From positions 31,648,241 through 31,712,240 of the forward strand of contig NC_083565.1 of the NCBI RefSeq assembly GCF_019925205.1: a stretch of DNA of 64,000 nt. The letters are read 5' to 3'. The notes under the pieces are model-generated. The model worked only from the letters and a program-made list of their open reading frames with translations, searched no databases and was not told the origin of the DNA. Shown here piece after piece: positions 1 to 12,282 of this stretch; the stretch's first letter is position 1; each line of letters opens with the position of its first letter. The DNA comes from Metopolophium dirhodum. Its lineage: Eukaryota > Arthropoda > Insecta > Hemiptera > Aphididae. The position numbers and the translations under genes were made by a program.

Positions 1-203
1 TGACTTATGTCTTATCATTGAGACCATAGGTGTAATTTGAGTTTTAAATTTGGGGGAGGGGAGATATCATAGTTTACATATTGCGTTTTTATGTCCCTGA
101 AGGATTAGATAAAAAGGGGCAATGATTGTTTCTTTCCTTTAGCTCATCCAAGCTCCCAATAATTGCACTTATTATTATTGATACATAAATTATATTGTAA
201 TAG

Positions 204-438
204 TAATAAATGTCAATACACTAATATAGAAAATAATAATTGCTCTTCTTGTATAAAAAGTCAGAATGGATATGGAGACGGAAATGTAAACAGTGATCCA
301 TCTGCATCAGAAAATCCAATAAAAGTTTTCTGTCCTTATAATAGAAAAAGAAAACTTGTGTCGACTAACCGTGATGGAAAGCCAGGCACTCGTGAAGCAA
401 TGTGTGCTGGATTGTGTGCAATAGCTTGTGTTTCGTGA
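204..438 (+). CDS. possible terminal exon of an unrecognised gene
   Basis: A Cys-rich open frame follows a plausible 3' splice site (tattgtaatag, AG at 202-203) and ends with TGA at 436-438. The peptide holds CSSC and ends in a basic then Cys-rich segment (RKRKLVS, then CAGLCAIACVS). I do not recognise a family. The upstream exons, if any, lie outside the window. The tail is hydrophobic and might anchor in a membrane or be chance. An isolated spurious ORF is a real alternative, since no polyadenylation signal or second exon is visible. Confidence 0.3.
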
Positions 439-794
439 TCGAAAACTAGTGAATGTGCAATATGTATGAGTTTATGTCCACATCAAAATAATGTAATTTG
501 ATATAGTTAAATTGTAAAATGTAGGTATATAGATTTAGTGTTTTAAATATACAATTTTTGTGAATTTATTTGAATACGAAGAATGCAATTATGTAGTCAA
601 TTAGTTTAATTTTAAGCAATTTGATTGTAGAAATCATGATAATTTGTACAAACATTTATGCAAATTTAATACATTTTTGTTTATGTAATTTTGTATATAA
701 TATTATATTTTACATAACATATATGTTTTTCTTACTCCCGTTTTGGCCATAGATTTACGCTTTTCGTACGTGTTGCATTGAAGCACAATACAGG
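439..794. other. AT-rich intergenic spacer
   Basis: I see no gene, RNA or terminal repeat here. It ends where homology with the second copy of the THAP-locus duplication begins. Confidence 0.5.
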
Positions 795-1238
795 ACGCAC
801 GCGCACTCACATGTCAGTGTGTAATATTTTGGTCATGAAAAAAAGGTTTATTTTTCCCTCAAACTTACGATTTTAATTCCAACAATACGTCGCAACAATT
901 ATCTCGATATGCAGTCCACGAAATGTTCTTTTTTTCCCCAACATGTACGAGGATCGATCGAGGCACATTTTTAAAATTGTGTTTAGTTAATTAAATATTT
1001 AAGTTGGAAATTCTGATATTTTTTTAATATTATACAATTTTTATTGCAATTTAAATTACAAAAATTAAAAATGCAGCTCGATCGTCCCCTTGTATATATT
1101 ATTACGGACGATCCGAATATTTTTTTCAGAATGAAAGTCCTGATAATTGTTGACACGTATCGTTGGAATTAGAAACAGAAGTTTTTGACAAAAAAAGATG
1201 TGGTAGTGAGGCCCATAGATAATATATACAAGTATATA

Positions 1239-1471
1239 CAACAACTAGATAGCCGTCTTTACTCTACAGTTGTGACCAAGTTTGAAGTCGGTCGCCATTT
1301 ATAAAGCAGGCAATGTTTAGGTACATTTGTTTTACATTTATTTATATGCATATTATATATTTATCCATACATAATAATATATACTGTAATAATATTATTT
1401 TGTAAACATTGCCCGCTTTGTAAATGGCGGCCGACTTCGATGACTAAAAGGAGACGGCTATCTAGTTGTTG
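1239..1471. repeat. long hairpin (inverted repeat), copy 1
   Basis: Two arms of about 75-80 bp, starting CAACAACTAGATAGCCGTCT and ending with its complement, enclose a loop of about 80 AT-rich bases. The arms are imperfect (about 85-90 percent by eye) and include GCCATTTA..AAGC..GCAATGTTTA on both sides. A MITE remnant is the simplest explanation. No clear target-site duplication was seen. Confidence 0.8.
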
Positions 1472-1587
1472 AATACTATAATTTATTATTATCTTCATTT
1501 CCGGGCAAGCGTCGTCCGACTCGCATAGACACCGCCGATTGTGTAAGCCGTGATAACGACGATACGGCTCCATAGGTACTACAAACT

Positions 1588-1832
1588 AGTGATGGGCACT
1601 ATCGAATAGTAACGCTGTACTATCGAATGTATCATTCGAATGTTTTTTTATATGACCGAATAGTTTTCAATTTAAAAACTGTTCGAATACACCGAATTTT
1701 TTCAGAACCATCGAATATTCGAATAATTCAGAACTATTGAATAATTCGATTATTCGAATACTTCAGAACTATCCAATATTTAAAATACTATCGAATAATT
1801 CGATAGTCATTATTCGATAGAGACCATCACCT
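1588..1832. mobile_element. TCGAATA-rich palindromic element, copy 1
   Basis: The segment starts AGTGATGGGCACTATCGAAT and ends with a near complement (ATTCGATAGAGACCATCACC). Between the ends lie many TCGAATA/TATTCGA repeats in both orientations. It looks like a small non-autonomous inverted-repeat element. No target-site duplication could be defined. Confidence 0.6.
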
Positions 1833-1912
1833 TTAATAACCAACACATTTAGATAATAAACAAATAATTAGCATTGTCTTATTCTGTTTAATTGGTTACA
1901 TCTTTTTACATG

Positions 1913-2514
1913 AAGGTAATTTATTTATTTTATTATTTCACATTTCTTTAATCATATTTTATTGTTATCCAAAGAAGTTAGACTTGTGACGATACATATT
2001 TTAATGATTTCGTGTTACGCTTATAAACAATGTTTATGACTATAATATTTTTCAGGAATAACTAGGATTTGTATATCTGCACGTCGCTTCTTCCGCTATA
2101 TACTGACTACCGACTGACTTAACTAGTGGCTGCTGCAGAATTCCGAGCAGAGTGCAACTCGCTGATTGCTTTTCCACTGCGAGCGTCTAATGTTGTGATG
2201 TTCATGATTTCGATGCAGGTACCTAATTAATACATTTTATTATTCGACATTTCTTAAATCATTTATAGTTATCTAATTGATTGAGACTTGTGATGATACA
2301 TTCAATGAGTTTGTGTTTTGTTTGTAAACAAGGTTTATACTTTATTTTGTCATGGCAATAATATTTTTCAGGGATAACTACGATTTGCATATCTCGTCTA
2401 TACTATACTAACTACTAACTTGTGATAACAAGTGGTTGTTGCAGAATTCTGAGCAGAGTGCAGCTTGCTGTTTGCATTAGCACTGCGTGCGTCTGATGTT
2501 CATGATTTCGATTC
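1913..2514 (+). repeat. two tandem ~300-bp exon-like units, copy 1
   Basis: Units at 1913-2217 and 2218-2514 share the order: polypyrimidine and TTTTTCAG acceptor-like site, a block with CTGCAGAATTC.GAGCAGAGTGCA, then ATGTTCATGATTTCGAT. The first unit ends in a donor-like GCAG|GTACC; the second has lost it. They resemble a duplicated non-coding 5' exon with its flanking intron. No open frame runs through either unit. Confidence 0.55.
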
Positions 2515-2647
2515 AAAAGAAAACAAGTATTTTTTGATAATCTACATTACGTTAAATGTAAAAATTTTTTTATTAAATTAATTAAAGTGTTTGAAACTTA
2601 TTTTTTATTGTGTAAGATATTAATATTATATTTAAAAAATGTTTCAG

Positions 2648-2704
2648 ATTCAGAATTTCATTTTGGGAATAACCTACCTACATTACCATTTAGTGGTGTA
2701 AAAG
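2648..2704 (+). other. short exon-like segment conserved between both copies
   Basis: A 57-nt stretch flanked by GTTTCAG and AG|GTAAAA encodes SEFHFGNNLPTLPFSGVK in its one open frame. It is nearly identical in the second copy (10811-10867). Its frame does not join cleanly to the THAP exon, so either another exon intervenes or it belongs to another transcript. Confidence 0.35.
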
Positions 2705-3616
2705 GTAAAATATGATTTTATGTTAGATTATATTTTAATAATTTCAAATTTCATTTTGAAACTTCTCAAATCCTTACATGTACCTATAACTATGATAGTA
2801 TTGTATTATTTGATTTTAGTATTTACCATTCGAGGCTGCTGATTATATGATTAATTTGCACTTGTAACCACAGAACGGACGTATAATGGTAATTATAATA
2901 TTAGTTATGCAGATAAATCATCTGTTGTTTATATACTTATATTTGTTGAGCTATAATAATGGTGTACCTACTGAAAACTATAAAAATAAATCATTTGTTC
3001 CCAATCTTTAATTTAATAAAACAAGAAGGTTACACTGAAACTTTAAGAATTATTAATCAATTTCTTAGTTTTCATTTTGTGTATTAATGAGTTTTAAATG
3101 CTGTGTACTATCGGAGGTATTATCAATAATTATTTTCAAATATTTTTACACAGCTAAAGTAACAACAAATATATTATTATATAACGTTTGTATGTTTGAT
3201 TTTTGGGGGGCAACTGTATGTGCACATTTTATTCAATTATTTACTTGCTTTGTTACAAAAAAATATATAACCTAGTTAATTTGTAGACTAGTTATGAAAC
3301 ACAAATTCAGTTAAAAGTCAATTAACTTTACTATATATTGTATATCAGAATAAAACAATTAAATTCATATTGTTGACAATGAATACATTGATTGTAGTAG
3401 CATGATGAGTAATTTTAATAAAGTAATATTTAGTCATCATAGAAATGTTATTTAAGATATTTTATAATTAGATAAATATTATATTATTTTATACCTATTA
3501 TGTCTCCATTTCAAAACACATACATTATGGTTTTGCATTTGGTCATTGGTTTTATCAATAGTTTAGTTTCACAATGCTACGTTTAAGTTAACCATGTGTG
3601 CATTTTTTTTTGTACA

Positions 3617-4003
3617 TTAAGAGGACACTACACTGGGATTTGTTGTCTTCGTCTTGCAAACGTACAGCATATGAAATTTGACGTTCACAATAATATATTT
3701 TACTCTGTTGTTTCTAAATTTAGAATTAATTTACCTCTTATAAAATTTAATGGTAAGAAGGGTGTCTCGAGGCTTTCAGTGATATTTTTCCTTAGAACTA
3801 ATAAGGCAGTTATGACATTTTTTAGAACTCACTTAAAAATATCAATATCAATAAAATCCTCGGAAACGCTGTGGTTAATATTCTTACTTTTAAATTGAAT
3901 AAGAGGTAAATTCATTTTAATTTTAGAAATTATAGAGAAAAATGTGTTGTTGTGAACGTAAAATTTACAATGTTGTATGTTTATAAGACGGAGTCAACAA
4001 ATG
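3617..4003. mobile_element. degenerate TTAA-type MITE
   Basis: The left end TTAAGAGGACACTACAC and the following TTGTTGTCTTCGTCTTGCAA match the intact element at 21391-21944. The right side (TTGTGAACGTAAAATTTACA and GACGGAGTCAACAAATG) is the inverted counterpart but lacks the last ~17 bases. It lies inside the ~1.1 kb present only in duplication copy 1. Confidence 0.65.
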
Positions 4004-4708
4004 CCCTAAACAAACTTCATTCCATTTCACTATATCTTGAGCTACTTCATTAAAGTAGTCTACCTCTAAATGTATTTTGTCTTATAACCTTGAAACAAAA
4101 AATTGTTTATCTTATCAGAAATGTTTTGTTTTTGTTTAAAATTAATTAATAAAACTTCAACGAGAACGATACAGTTTATGACCTGTTTTGCATTAGATAT
4201 TGTTAGATCATTAGCTGAGTGATAGATAAATTGATTTTGGAATGATATGATTTTTCTCATATTTGTTAAAGATAGAAAATTGAGTTAAATATATTGCAAG
4301 AACCTGCTGAAGTTGTTCTCATAGCATTTTTTTTTAAAGTCCATTAAGTTTAAATTTTGACACAATTTTCCTAAATTAAAAACATTAGTAAATTATTTTG
4401 TAGATAGTAATATTAATTCAGTTTATAAAATATTAAATTTTTATAGCTAATGCTCAAACATTAAGTACAAGGTTCCTCATAAGTAGTTCTTGCCAAATCC
4501 CAAAAATGTATCAATAAATAAACAATATTTTACTCATAGTTTTTTGAAGTTTAAATATTGACAACATTGTAGCAATGTAAGTTATTTTGTTGGAATTCAA
4601 AAATATAATATACGTGATAATTAGTATTAGTTCTTTTACATTAAAGATTTGTAATTTATATATAATGATACATACATAAATTAAATTTATTTTATTTTAT
4701 TAATTTAG

Positions 4709-5064
4709 GATTTTGATCCTCATTGTGCTGTACCAGGATGTCTAACTAATACTGATGTAAAGGAGAATGAGAATATCAGCTTGTTCCGACCAACGTCAAT
4801 AGTAGGTTTTATAAACATTCATAATTATTGTTTTAAAATAATTGTTGATATCCGTTTTTTTTTCTTATTTTGTAGGAACAATTATATGATTGGAGTTTAT
4901 CATTAGGTTGCCAGTTGACCGTAAACAGTTGTGTGGTGTGTCAACGACACTTCAGAAGTGAAGATATTATTTATGGAAGAGTATTGGTAGATGGTTCAAT
5001 TATAATAGTAAAAGCATTAGACCGTTCTACTTTGCCAATACCAATGGATGCTGCTGAGGAGTAG
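4709..5064 (+). CDS. THAP-domain protein, two visible exons (copy 1)
   Basis: Exons 4709-4801 and 4876-5064 join in phase 0 (donor GTAGGT, acceptor TTTTGTAG) and end at TAG 5062-5064, giving 93 codons. The peptide has the C2CH zinc-binding pattern of a THAP domain: CAVPGC, then 41 residues, then CQRHF (C-x4-C-x41-C-x2-H). The family's conserved Trp (YDWSL) lies between, and LPIP near the end matches the C-terminal proline motif position. THAP domains bind DNA and usually open the protein. Here the start codon must be in an upstream exon I could not place, because GAT follows the acceptor directly. No transposase or other domain follows. The gene could be a host regulator or a relic of a THAP-bearing transposon. 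Confidence 0.6.
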
Positions 5065-7270
5065 TATTGTGCAAACAAACCCCCCTCCGCTGTCGCTTCA
5101 AACTGGATAAACATACAAATAAAAATAAATACCAATTAATGATACCTAATCAGCTTTTATTTTTAGATTAAATATTTTTACTTAAATTTTACTTAAAGTT
5201 TTTTACATGCTTATTTGAGTTTTTATAATGATGTTTTTAAGGGCTTATTTTAATGATGTTAAGGACTACAATTCCCAAGCCCTGGTTATAACTATAATAC
5301 TATTAACACTACTTTATTACTTATATACATTAGTCAAGATTGGCATATCAAATGAGAAGATACGATTTAACTTGCCGCTATCATAATTTAAACACATATA
5401 TTTATATTTTATTTTTTTTTTTTTTTTTTACTTTAAATATTACATTTTTATTTATGTGATCAACTTTATTTTGATAATACAAATAAAATAAATATGTAGC
5501 ATAATTACATTTAAATGACCTACATTGCCCCCAGATTTCACCTTTTTCAAACTCTGTTAAATGTTAACTGTACAGATTTTTAACACGGGTATTTGCAGCC
5601 TGTGGGGTTGTGTTGGCCAAACATAAATTACAAGTCTAAAATCATAATATCCAATCAGTGTGTGTTAGGCAAACTTTTCTTGCCTATTTTGTACTTTTGT
5701 AGTGCATGTTTCAAATGTTTGCATGTATATTTTACAATTTAAAATATCGTATACTTAATACACTATGATTTATTGTATTGAAAAACAATTTACATAATAT
5801 GTATGGTTAACATAAAAAGAAATTAGGTAGTATCTGTTTACTTATACTATATCCATCATAAATGTTAATTTGTTAAAAAAATTCTTATATCAACATAAAA
5901 GTGAAGTGACAATAGTTTACAACCTTATTTTTCAGTTATGTCCGGCTGGCGGCCATAAGATATTTTATCCCGTTATAGTATAGGTAAGAGTAAATTCGAC
6001 CAAGGGAATGATGGCAATTAGGTACTTTAGTTCTTACACAGCTAGTTGGCTAGTATATAAATACAGTGCAGTGTGTATAGATTATATTATTATAAACTAG
6101 TTTAATGTTTTATCTAAGTAGTTTTACCTAGCCTAATATTTGAACTGGTTGATTTATTTTTAAACAATATGTTTTAAGTTACCTACCTACGTAGGTGTTT
6201 ACAATAGACGTCAGCGAATGAACATATTTTAATGAAATACCTACTTTTGGCAGAATGCAGAATAGGCAGTGGCGCAGGAACTATTTTCCATGAGGGGGGG
6301 GGGGGCAAAACATAAACACCTAACAACTATTCTTTCTTCATATTTTATTATTTTTATGTTTATATTGGTAGTGTAAGAATTATATAAATGTATTGATATA
6401 ATTATATAGGTAGTATAAATGAAGGTATTTTGTCGTCCAAAAAAAGGACAAAAACACATTGCATGAAATTATACAAAGAGAGGTTATTGTTGGGTTTACA
6501 TTACATTCCGATGGCTGGTCAGGGTTGGGTTCTAAAGTGGCAAAATATAATAATAAATATTATAATATAGTAATAAAACCTAAGTATATATAATAATATA
6601 ATAACTATTACAGGTATCTTATTGAAACATGGTGGAGAAGTATGAATAAAACTGACATTTAACGCGTTTCTGAGGGACATGGCACAAGTATTTTAATATT
6701 TATTAATTTAATTTTTATTTTGTTTTATATTTAATTTTATATTCAATTTTATATTAATTATTTTTAGATTCTGAGCGTAGCGAGGAATGTAATGGTTTTA
6801 CAATGATATTTATTTCTTTTTCTTTTTTATTCTGTAAACCCTTTTCTCCCTCTAAACTTGCTCAAAAGTATCAAGTATAGCATCTTTTCTGAAAGATAAT
6901 GTTCTATAAATCTTCTCTTCTTAATGCGTTACCTATGCTGGCGTCGTGTGGACAAACGTGATAACTCACACTATCAGCCAATCAACACATTTTCCCACCA
7001 CCATCGTAGTAGTATAGAAGAAAAAAGGCTGTGGTTGTTTTACGATATAATGGACTGGAAACGATATGGTTGGCGATGGTCCTAGGACGGCCACAAAAAG
7101 GTTCCACCGTAGATAAGATAACTGCAGGGACCACGAATTAAGATATTATATCCATAGGTTGATACTTTCAACTTTGATAGGTATAATACTAAACAAGTGA
7201 TTATAACTTATTTTAATACCTTATTAATGCATTTTTAAATTAAATTAAAATAACTACACTTATTAATTGG
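5065..7270. other. non-coding downstream region with repeat debris
   Basis: Up to 5500 the sequence is shared with copy 2. Roughly 5505-6275 is unique to copy 1. CAGTGGCGCAGGAAC at about 6271 resembles a hAT-type end next to a G run. No gene is supported; the 72-codon minus-strand ORF here includes homopolymer and repeat. Confidence 0.5.
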
Positions 7271-8511
7271 CAAGGCTGGGCAAGTTAATGATATTTTTTA
7301 ACTCGTTATAAGTAAAGTATTTTTTTTTCAATTAAGTTAAAAGTTAAGTTAATCGACATTTTTAAAACATCAATTAAATTTAAATTAAGTTAACAAATAA
7401 TGTTAACTTAACTTAACTTCAATTAATAAGTTAAAAAATGCATTGAAAACGTATTAAAATAACCAATACGACATGTTAATCACTTGGATATAAATATACC
7501 TATTAATAAAGATACATGTCATTTTAGAAATCTATATTTCACTCTTGGTTCATTTAAATTTAAATTTTAGCGTGAATGTGCTTAGGTACTGTATTGTAAC
7601 ATTTACAATTCAAAAAATAAATTACTCAATCATTTAAAAATTATAAAAAAAAACTGCTATATTTTTATTTAAAATATCTATTAAATTTTAATAGTAATGC
7701 CATCTAAACATTTTGATCTGCCATTGATCCTCTTCTCTTATTTAGTAACTGTCCTCCAGCACTAAAAAGCCGCTCAAAATTTGCAGATGAAGGGATGGCA
7801 GTATTATACTTAGTATATATTTCTTTAAGTGTATTTAGTAATTATTCTGAAGGAGATTTAATATTTGTGTTAGACAAAGTATTGTCAAAAAGAATAGTTT
7901 ATAATCATTATTTGAATCTGATAACCGTGAGATTAGAAAACCGTGGTATGAACTATAATAATGTATAAATGTATAATACACCAGTATAAGTAGGAAGGTA
8001 TTTTTGTAATAAAATAATTATATTACAAAATAAATTAATAAGTAATAACTAACAAGTACCTCGTAAATAGGTATTATAAATCATAGCTTCGAGAGCTCGT
8101 ACCTATTGATGTCTTTATATACGGACAGTTATAGTGTTAGATACATAATAATTACCCCTATATTATTATTAATTATTTCCTAATTAATACGACATATTAC
8201 TGATATTGGTTTTTATTTATAAATCAATATACAAAACTCTTCGCAAGTATTCCTTTTTTTTCTGATAATATTTTCTATATTCTACGAACAATAAATTAAA
8301 TAAATAATGTTTTTCAGAAAAATTTCTGTTAGTTCAAAATTAACTTGATTGGTAGTATTAAAAATAATTTTAAATGATTTTAAGTTAACATAGATAAAAA
8401 TGAGTTAAAATAAAGTTGAGTTAGGTAATTAAAACAGCAAACTTATAAGTTAAGTTAATGAGTTCAAATTAACTTAACTTATTACTTATGAACTCTTAAT
8501 GCCCAGCCTTG
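7271..8511 (-). mobile_element. degenerate hAT transposon with 8-bp TSD
   Basis: The ends CAAGGCTGGGCA and TGCCCAGCCTTG are perfect inverted repeats. Both are directly flanked by TTAATTGG (7263-7270 and 8512-8519), an 8-bp duplication typical of hAT elements. Subterminal regions are full of GTTAACTTAA-like repeats in both orientations. The inside carries the decayed C-terminus of a hAT transposase on the minus strand. A short relative with the same ends lies at 26855-27406. Confidence 0.9.
7704..7910 (-). pseudogene. hAT transposase C-terminal remnant
   Basis: The minus strand encodes the hAT dimerisation-region motif: NTAIPSSANFERLFSAGG followed by QLLNKRR and SMADQNV, with a stop at 7704-7706. 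The pattern (IPSSA..ERLFS.GG....KR) is the family signature. Upstream, an in-frame TAA and a frameshift interrupt the reading, so no active transposase is encoded. Confidence 0.8.
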
Positions 8512-8658
8512 TTAATTGGAGCTAACAGTTTTTAACATTTAAGGGGAATTATTTAGGCAATTTCTCATCTCGCCGTTGCCACCCGAGATCTTTGTATTGG
8601 TCGTAAATGATTATTAGTGTGTGTGGCGTCCATGCGGGTCGATTTTAGGGGAAATGGT

Positions 8659-8744
8659 AAACTCCTACAGATGTAGTGTTATCTCCTACAAAAGATAGTG
8701 TTAACTCCTATAAAAGATAGTGTTAACTCCTACAAAAAATTAAT
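8659..8744 (+). repeat. 22-bp minisatellite
   Basis: About four units of AACTCCTACAAAAGATAGTG plus TT repeat head to tail at 8659, 8681, 8703 and 8725 with few mismatches. Confidence 0.8.
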
Positions 8745-9423
8745 ACCGTATTGCTGTAAAAAATATCAGTCTTGCAATATATTAACATAAAATTGTTTGA
8801 AAAATATAATAAAAATGTTAATAAAACAATAATCATTATCATTTACGATTAAAACAAACTTTTTTTGAAAAAAATAATAAAAAATTCAATAAAACAATAC
8901 TAAGTCATAATCATTTACGTATATTTTTGTGGCATACTTTGGAGATAAACTCTAAACGTGAAATTTTAGCGGTACGGAGTGCTCACGCCCTCCTCGCACG
9001 CACACGTCACTATCAGTATGTAATATTGTGATCATGAAATATGTTTATTTTTCACTCAAACATACGATTCTAACTCCAACAATACGTCGCAACGATTGTC
9101 TCGATATGCAGTCTACAAAATATTTTTTTTTTCCAAACATGTACGAGGATCGATCGAGGCACAATTTTAAAATTGTGTTTAGTTAATTAAATATTTAAGT
9201 TGGAAATTCTGAATTTTTTTGAATATTATACAATTTTTATTGCAATTTAAATCACAAAAATTAAAAATGCTGCTCCCCTTGTTTATATCATTACGGACGA
9301 TCCGAACATTTTAGAATGAAAGTCCTGATAATTGTCGACACGTATCGTTGGAATTAGAAACAGAAAATTTTGACAAAAAAAATTGTGGTAGTGAGGCCCA
9401 TAGATAATATGTACAAGTATATA

Positions 9424-9651
9424 CAACAACTAGATAGCCGTCTTTACAGTTGTGACCAATTTTGAAGTCGGTCGCCATTTATAAAGCAGGCAATGTTTAG
9501 GTACATTTGTTTTACATTTATTTATATGCATATTATATATTTATCCATACATAATAATATATACTGTAATAATATTATTTTGTAAACATTGCCCGCTTTG
9601 TAAATGGCGGCCGACTTCGATGACTAAAAGGAGACGGCTATCTAGTTGTTG
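9424..9651. repeat. long hairpin (inverted repeat), copy 2
   Basis: Counterpart of the hairpin at 1239-1471, with the same arms and an almost identical loop. The hairpin therefore predates the tandem duplication. Confidence 0.8.
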
Positions 9652-9770
9652 AATATTATATCTACGGTGGGGCCTCTTCCTTTCCGGGCGAGCGTCGTCC
9701 GACTCGCATAGACACCGCCGATTGGGTAAGCCGTGATAACGACGATACGGCTCCATAGGTACTACAAACT

Positions 9771-10013
9771 AGCGATGGGCACTATCGAATAGTAACGCTG
9801 TACTATCGAATGTATCATTCGAATGTTTTTTTATAGACCGAATAGTTTTCAATTTAAAAACTGTTCGAATACACCGAATTATTTCAGAACTATCGAATAT
9901 TCGAATAATTCAGAACTATTGAATAATTCGATTATTCGAATACTTCAGAACTATCCAATATTTGAAATACTATCGAATTATTCGATAGTCATTATTCGAT
10001 AGAGCCCATCACT
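9771..10013. mobile_element. TCGAATA-rich palindromic element, copy 2
   Basis: Same element as at 1588-1832, with better matched ends (GATGGGCACTATCGAA / ATTCGATAGAGCCCATC). Its shared position shows it was present before the duplication. Confidence 0.6.
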
Positions 10014-10100
10014 TCTAATAACCAACACATTTAGATAATAAACAAATAATAATATTGGCATTGTCTTATTCTGTGTAATTGGTTACATCTTTTTACATGA

Positions 10101-10700
10101 AGGTAATTTATTTATTTTATTATTTGACATTTCTTTAATCGTATTTTATTGTTATCCAAAGAAGTTAGACTTGTGACGATACATATTTTAATTATTTCGT
10201 GTTACGTTTATAAACAATGTTCATGGCGATAATATTTTTCAGGAATAACTAGGATTTGTATATCTGCACGTCGCTTCTTCCGCTATATACTGACTACCTA
10301 CTGACTTGTGACTACTCAACTAGTGGCTGCTGCAGAATTCCGAGCAGAGTACAACTCGCTGTTTGCTTTTCCACTGTGAGCGTCTGATGTTGTGATGTTC
10401 ATGATTTCGATGCAGGTCCATAATTAATACATTTTATTATTCGACATTTCTTAAATCATTTATTGTTATCTAATTGAGTTAGATTTGTGATGATACATTC
10501 AATGAGTTTGTGTTTTGTTTGTAAACAAGGTTTATACTTTATTTTGTCATGGCAATAATATTTTTCAGGGATAACTACGATTTGCATATCTCGTCTATAC
10601 TATACTATCTACTAACTTGTGATAACAAGTGGCTGTTGCAGAATTCTGAGCAGAGTGCAGCTTGCTGTTTGCCTTAGCACTGCGTGCGTTTGATGTTCAT
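10101..10700 (+). repeat. two tandem ~300-bp exon-like units, copy 2
   Basis: Counterpart of 1913-2514. It keeps the TTTTTCAG acceptor-like sites and the CTGCAGAATTC..GAGCAGAGT blocks, so the doubling predates the larger duplication. Confidence 0.55.
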
Positions 10701-10810
10701 GGTTAGGTCTCATTACGTTAAATGTAAAAATTTTTTTATTAAATTAATTAAAGTGTTTGCAACTTATTTTTTATTGTGTAAGATATTATTATATTTAAAA
10801 AATGTTTCAG

Positions 10811-10867
10811 ATTCAGAATTTCATTTTGGGAATAACCTACCTACATTACCATTTAGTGGTGTAAAAG
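10811..10867 (+). other. short exon-like segment, second copy
   Basis: Same 57-nt sequence and splice-like borders as 2648-2704. Conservation against a diverged background suggests constraint or recent homogenisation. Confidence 0.35.
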
Positions 10868-12282
10868 GTAAAATATGATTTTATGTTAGATAATATTTTA
10901 ATAATTTCAAATTTCATTTTGAAACTTCTCAAATCCTTACATGTACCTATAACTATGATAGTATTGTATTATTTGATTTTAGTATTTACCATTCGAGGCT
11001 GCTGATTATATGATTAATTTGCACTTGTAACCACTGAACGGACATATAATGGTAATTATAATATTAGTTATGCAGATAAATCATCTGTTTTTTTAAACCT
11101 ATATTTGTTTATCTATAATAATGGTGTACCTACTGAAAACTATAAAAATATATCATTTGTTCCCAATCTTTAATTTAATACAACTAGAAGGTTACACTTA
11201 AACTTTAAGAATTATTATTCAAATTCTTAGTTTTCATTTTGTGTATTAATGAGTTTTAAATGCTGTGTACTATCCGAGGTATTATCAATAATTATTTTCA
11301 AATATTTTACACAGCTAAAGTAAAATATATTATTATATAACGTTTGTATGTTCGATTTTTAGGGGGAAACTGTATGTGCACATTTTATTCAATTATTTAC
11401 TTGCTTTGTTACAAAAAAATATATAATCTAGTTAATTTGTAGACTAGCTTTGGAACTCAAATTCAGTTAAAAGTCAATTAACTTTACTATAATATATTGT
11501 ATATCAGAATAAAACAATTAAATTCATTATATCCGACATTTAGTACAAGGTATAAGTAGTTCTTGTCAAATCCCAATATCTATCAATAAATAAACAATAT
11601 TTTACTCAAAGTTTTTTGGAAGCTTAAATATTGTAAAAATTGTAGCAATGTATGTTATTTTGTTGGAAATCAAAAATATTGTTCCGAGGATAGAAATTGT
11701 TTGAGATATAATTATTGTATTTAATAACACAATAACATAATATTAAAATTATTATTTAGATTATTTTTCTATACATTTTGCTTACTGTTTCACTAATAGT
11801 AAAATTAAATGACTTATTAATATAAGACGGCAGACTATCTCCACTCAAAATCATTTGTTGCATGCAATGACTTATCATTGAATTTAAATTAAACTCATAC
11901 ATTACAGTTACTTACTCAATCACAAGATACACTCAACATTCACAGCAGAGAACTTCTCATTATTTTTAAATTTGTTTCAGTATGAAAAATGTTGTCAAAC
12001 TTCAAATTACTATGAAATTAAAAAAAAAATTTACTTTTGTAAAGAACAATTTATGAGCAACAAGTATTGAGTTTTCAAGATTTTTGACTAATCTTTGAAT
12101 TTGTTTTCAGTATTTATAAAAAAAAAAAGTTGAAACACTTTTTTAGTAATTCAGTGTTGAAAGTATAATATATATACTATTGTCAACGTAATAATTAGTA
12201 TTAGTTCTTTTAAATTAAAGATTTGTAATTTTTATATAATGATACATACATAAATTAAATTTATTTTATTTTATTAATTTAG

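Larger units (their letters stand above)
795..6430 (+). repeat. tandem segmental duplication, copy 1 (THAP locus)
   Basis: This block is collinear with 8995-13265 in direct orientation. Shared landmarks in order are the hairpin, the TCGAATA-rich element, two ~300-bp exon-like units, a short exon-like segment and the two THAP exons. Homology resumes at about 6280-6430 after a copy-1-specific stretch. Copy 1 has about 1.1 kb (roughly 3368-4455) and about 0.77 kb (roughly 5505-6275) that copy 2 lacks. The edges are approximate because the copies are diverged. Confidence 0.85.

Noticed and set aside
1361..1573. Minus-strand 70-codon ORF with a similar partner at 9541-9756
   Set aside because: Most of it lies in the duplicated hairpin. 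The two copies differ in ways that look non-coding, including a changed middle segment.
3596..3898. 100-codon plus-strand ORF
   Set aside because: Lies across the TTAA-type MITE at 3617-4003; no protein family resemblance.
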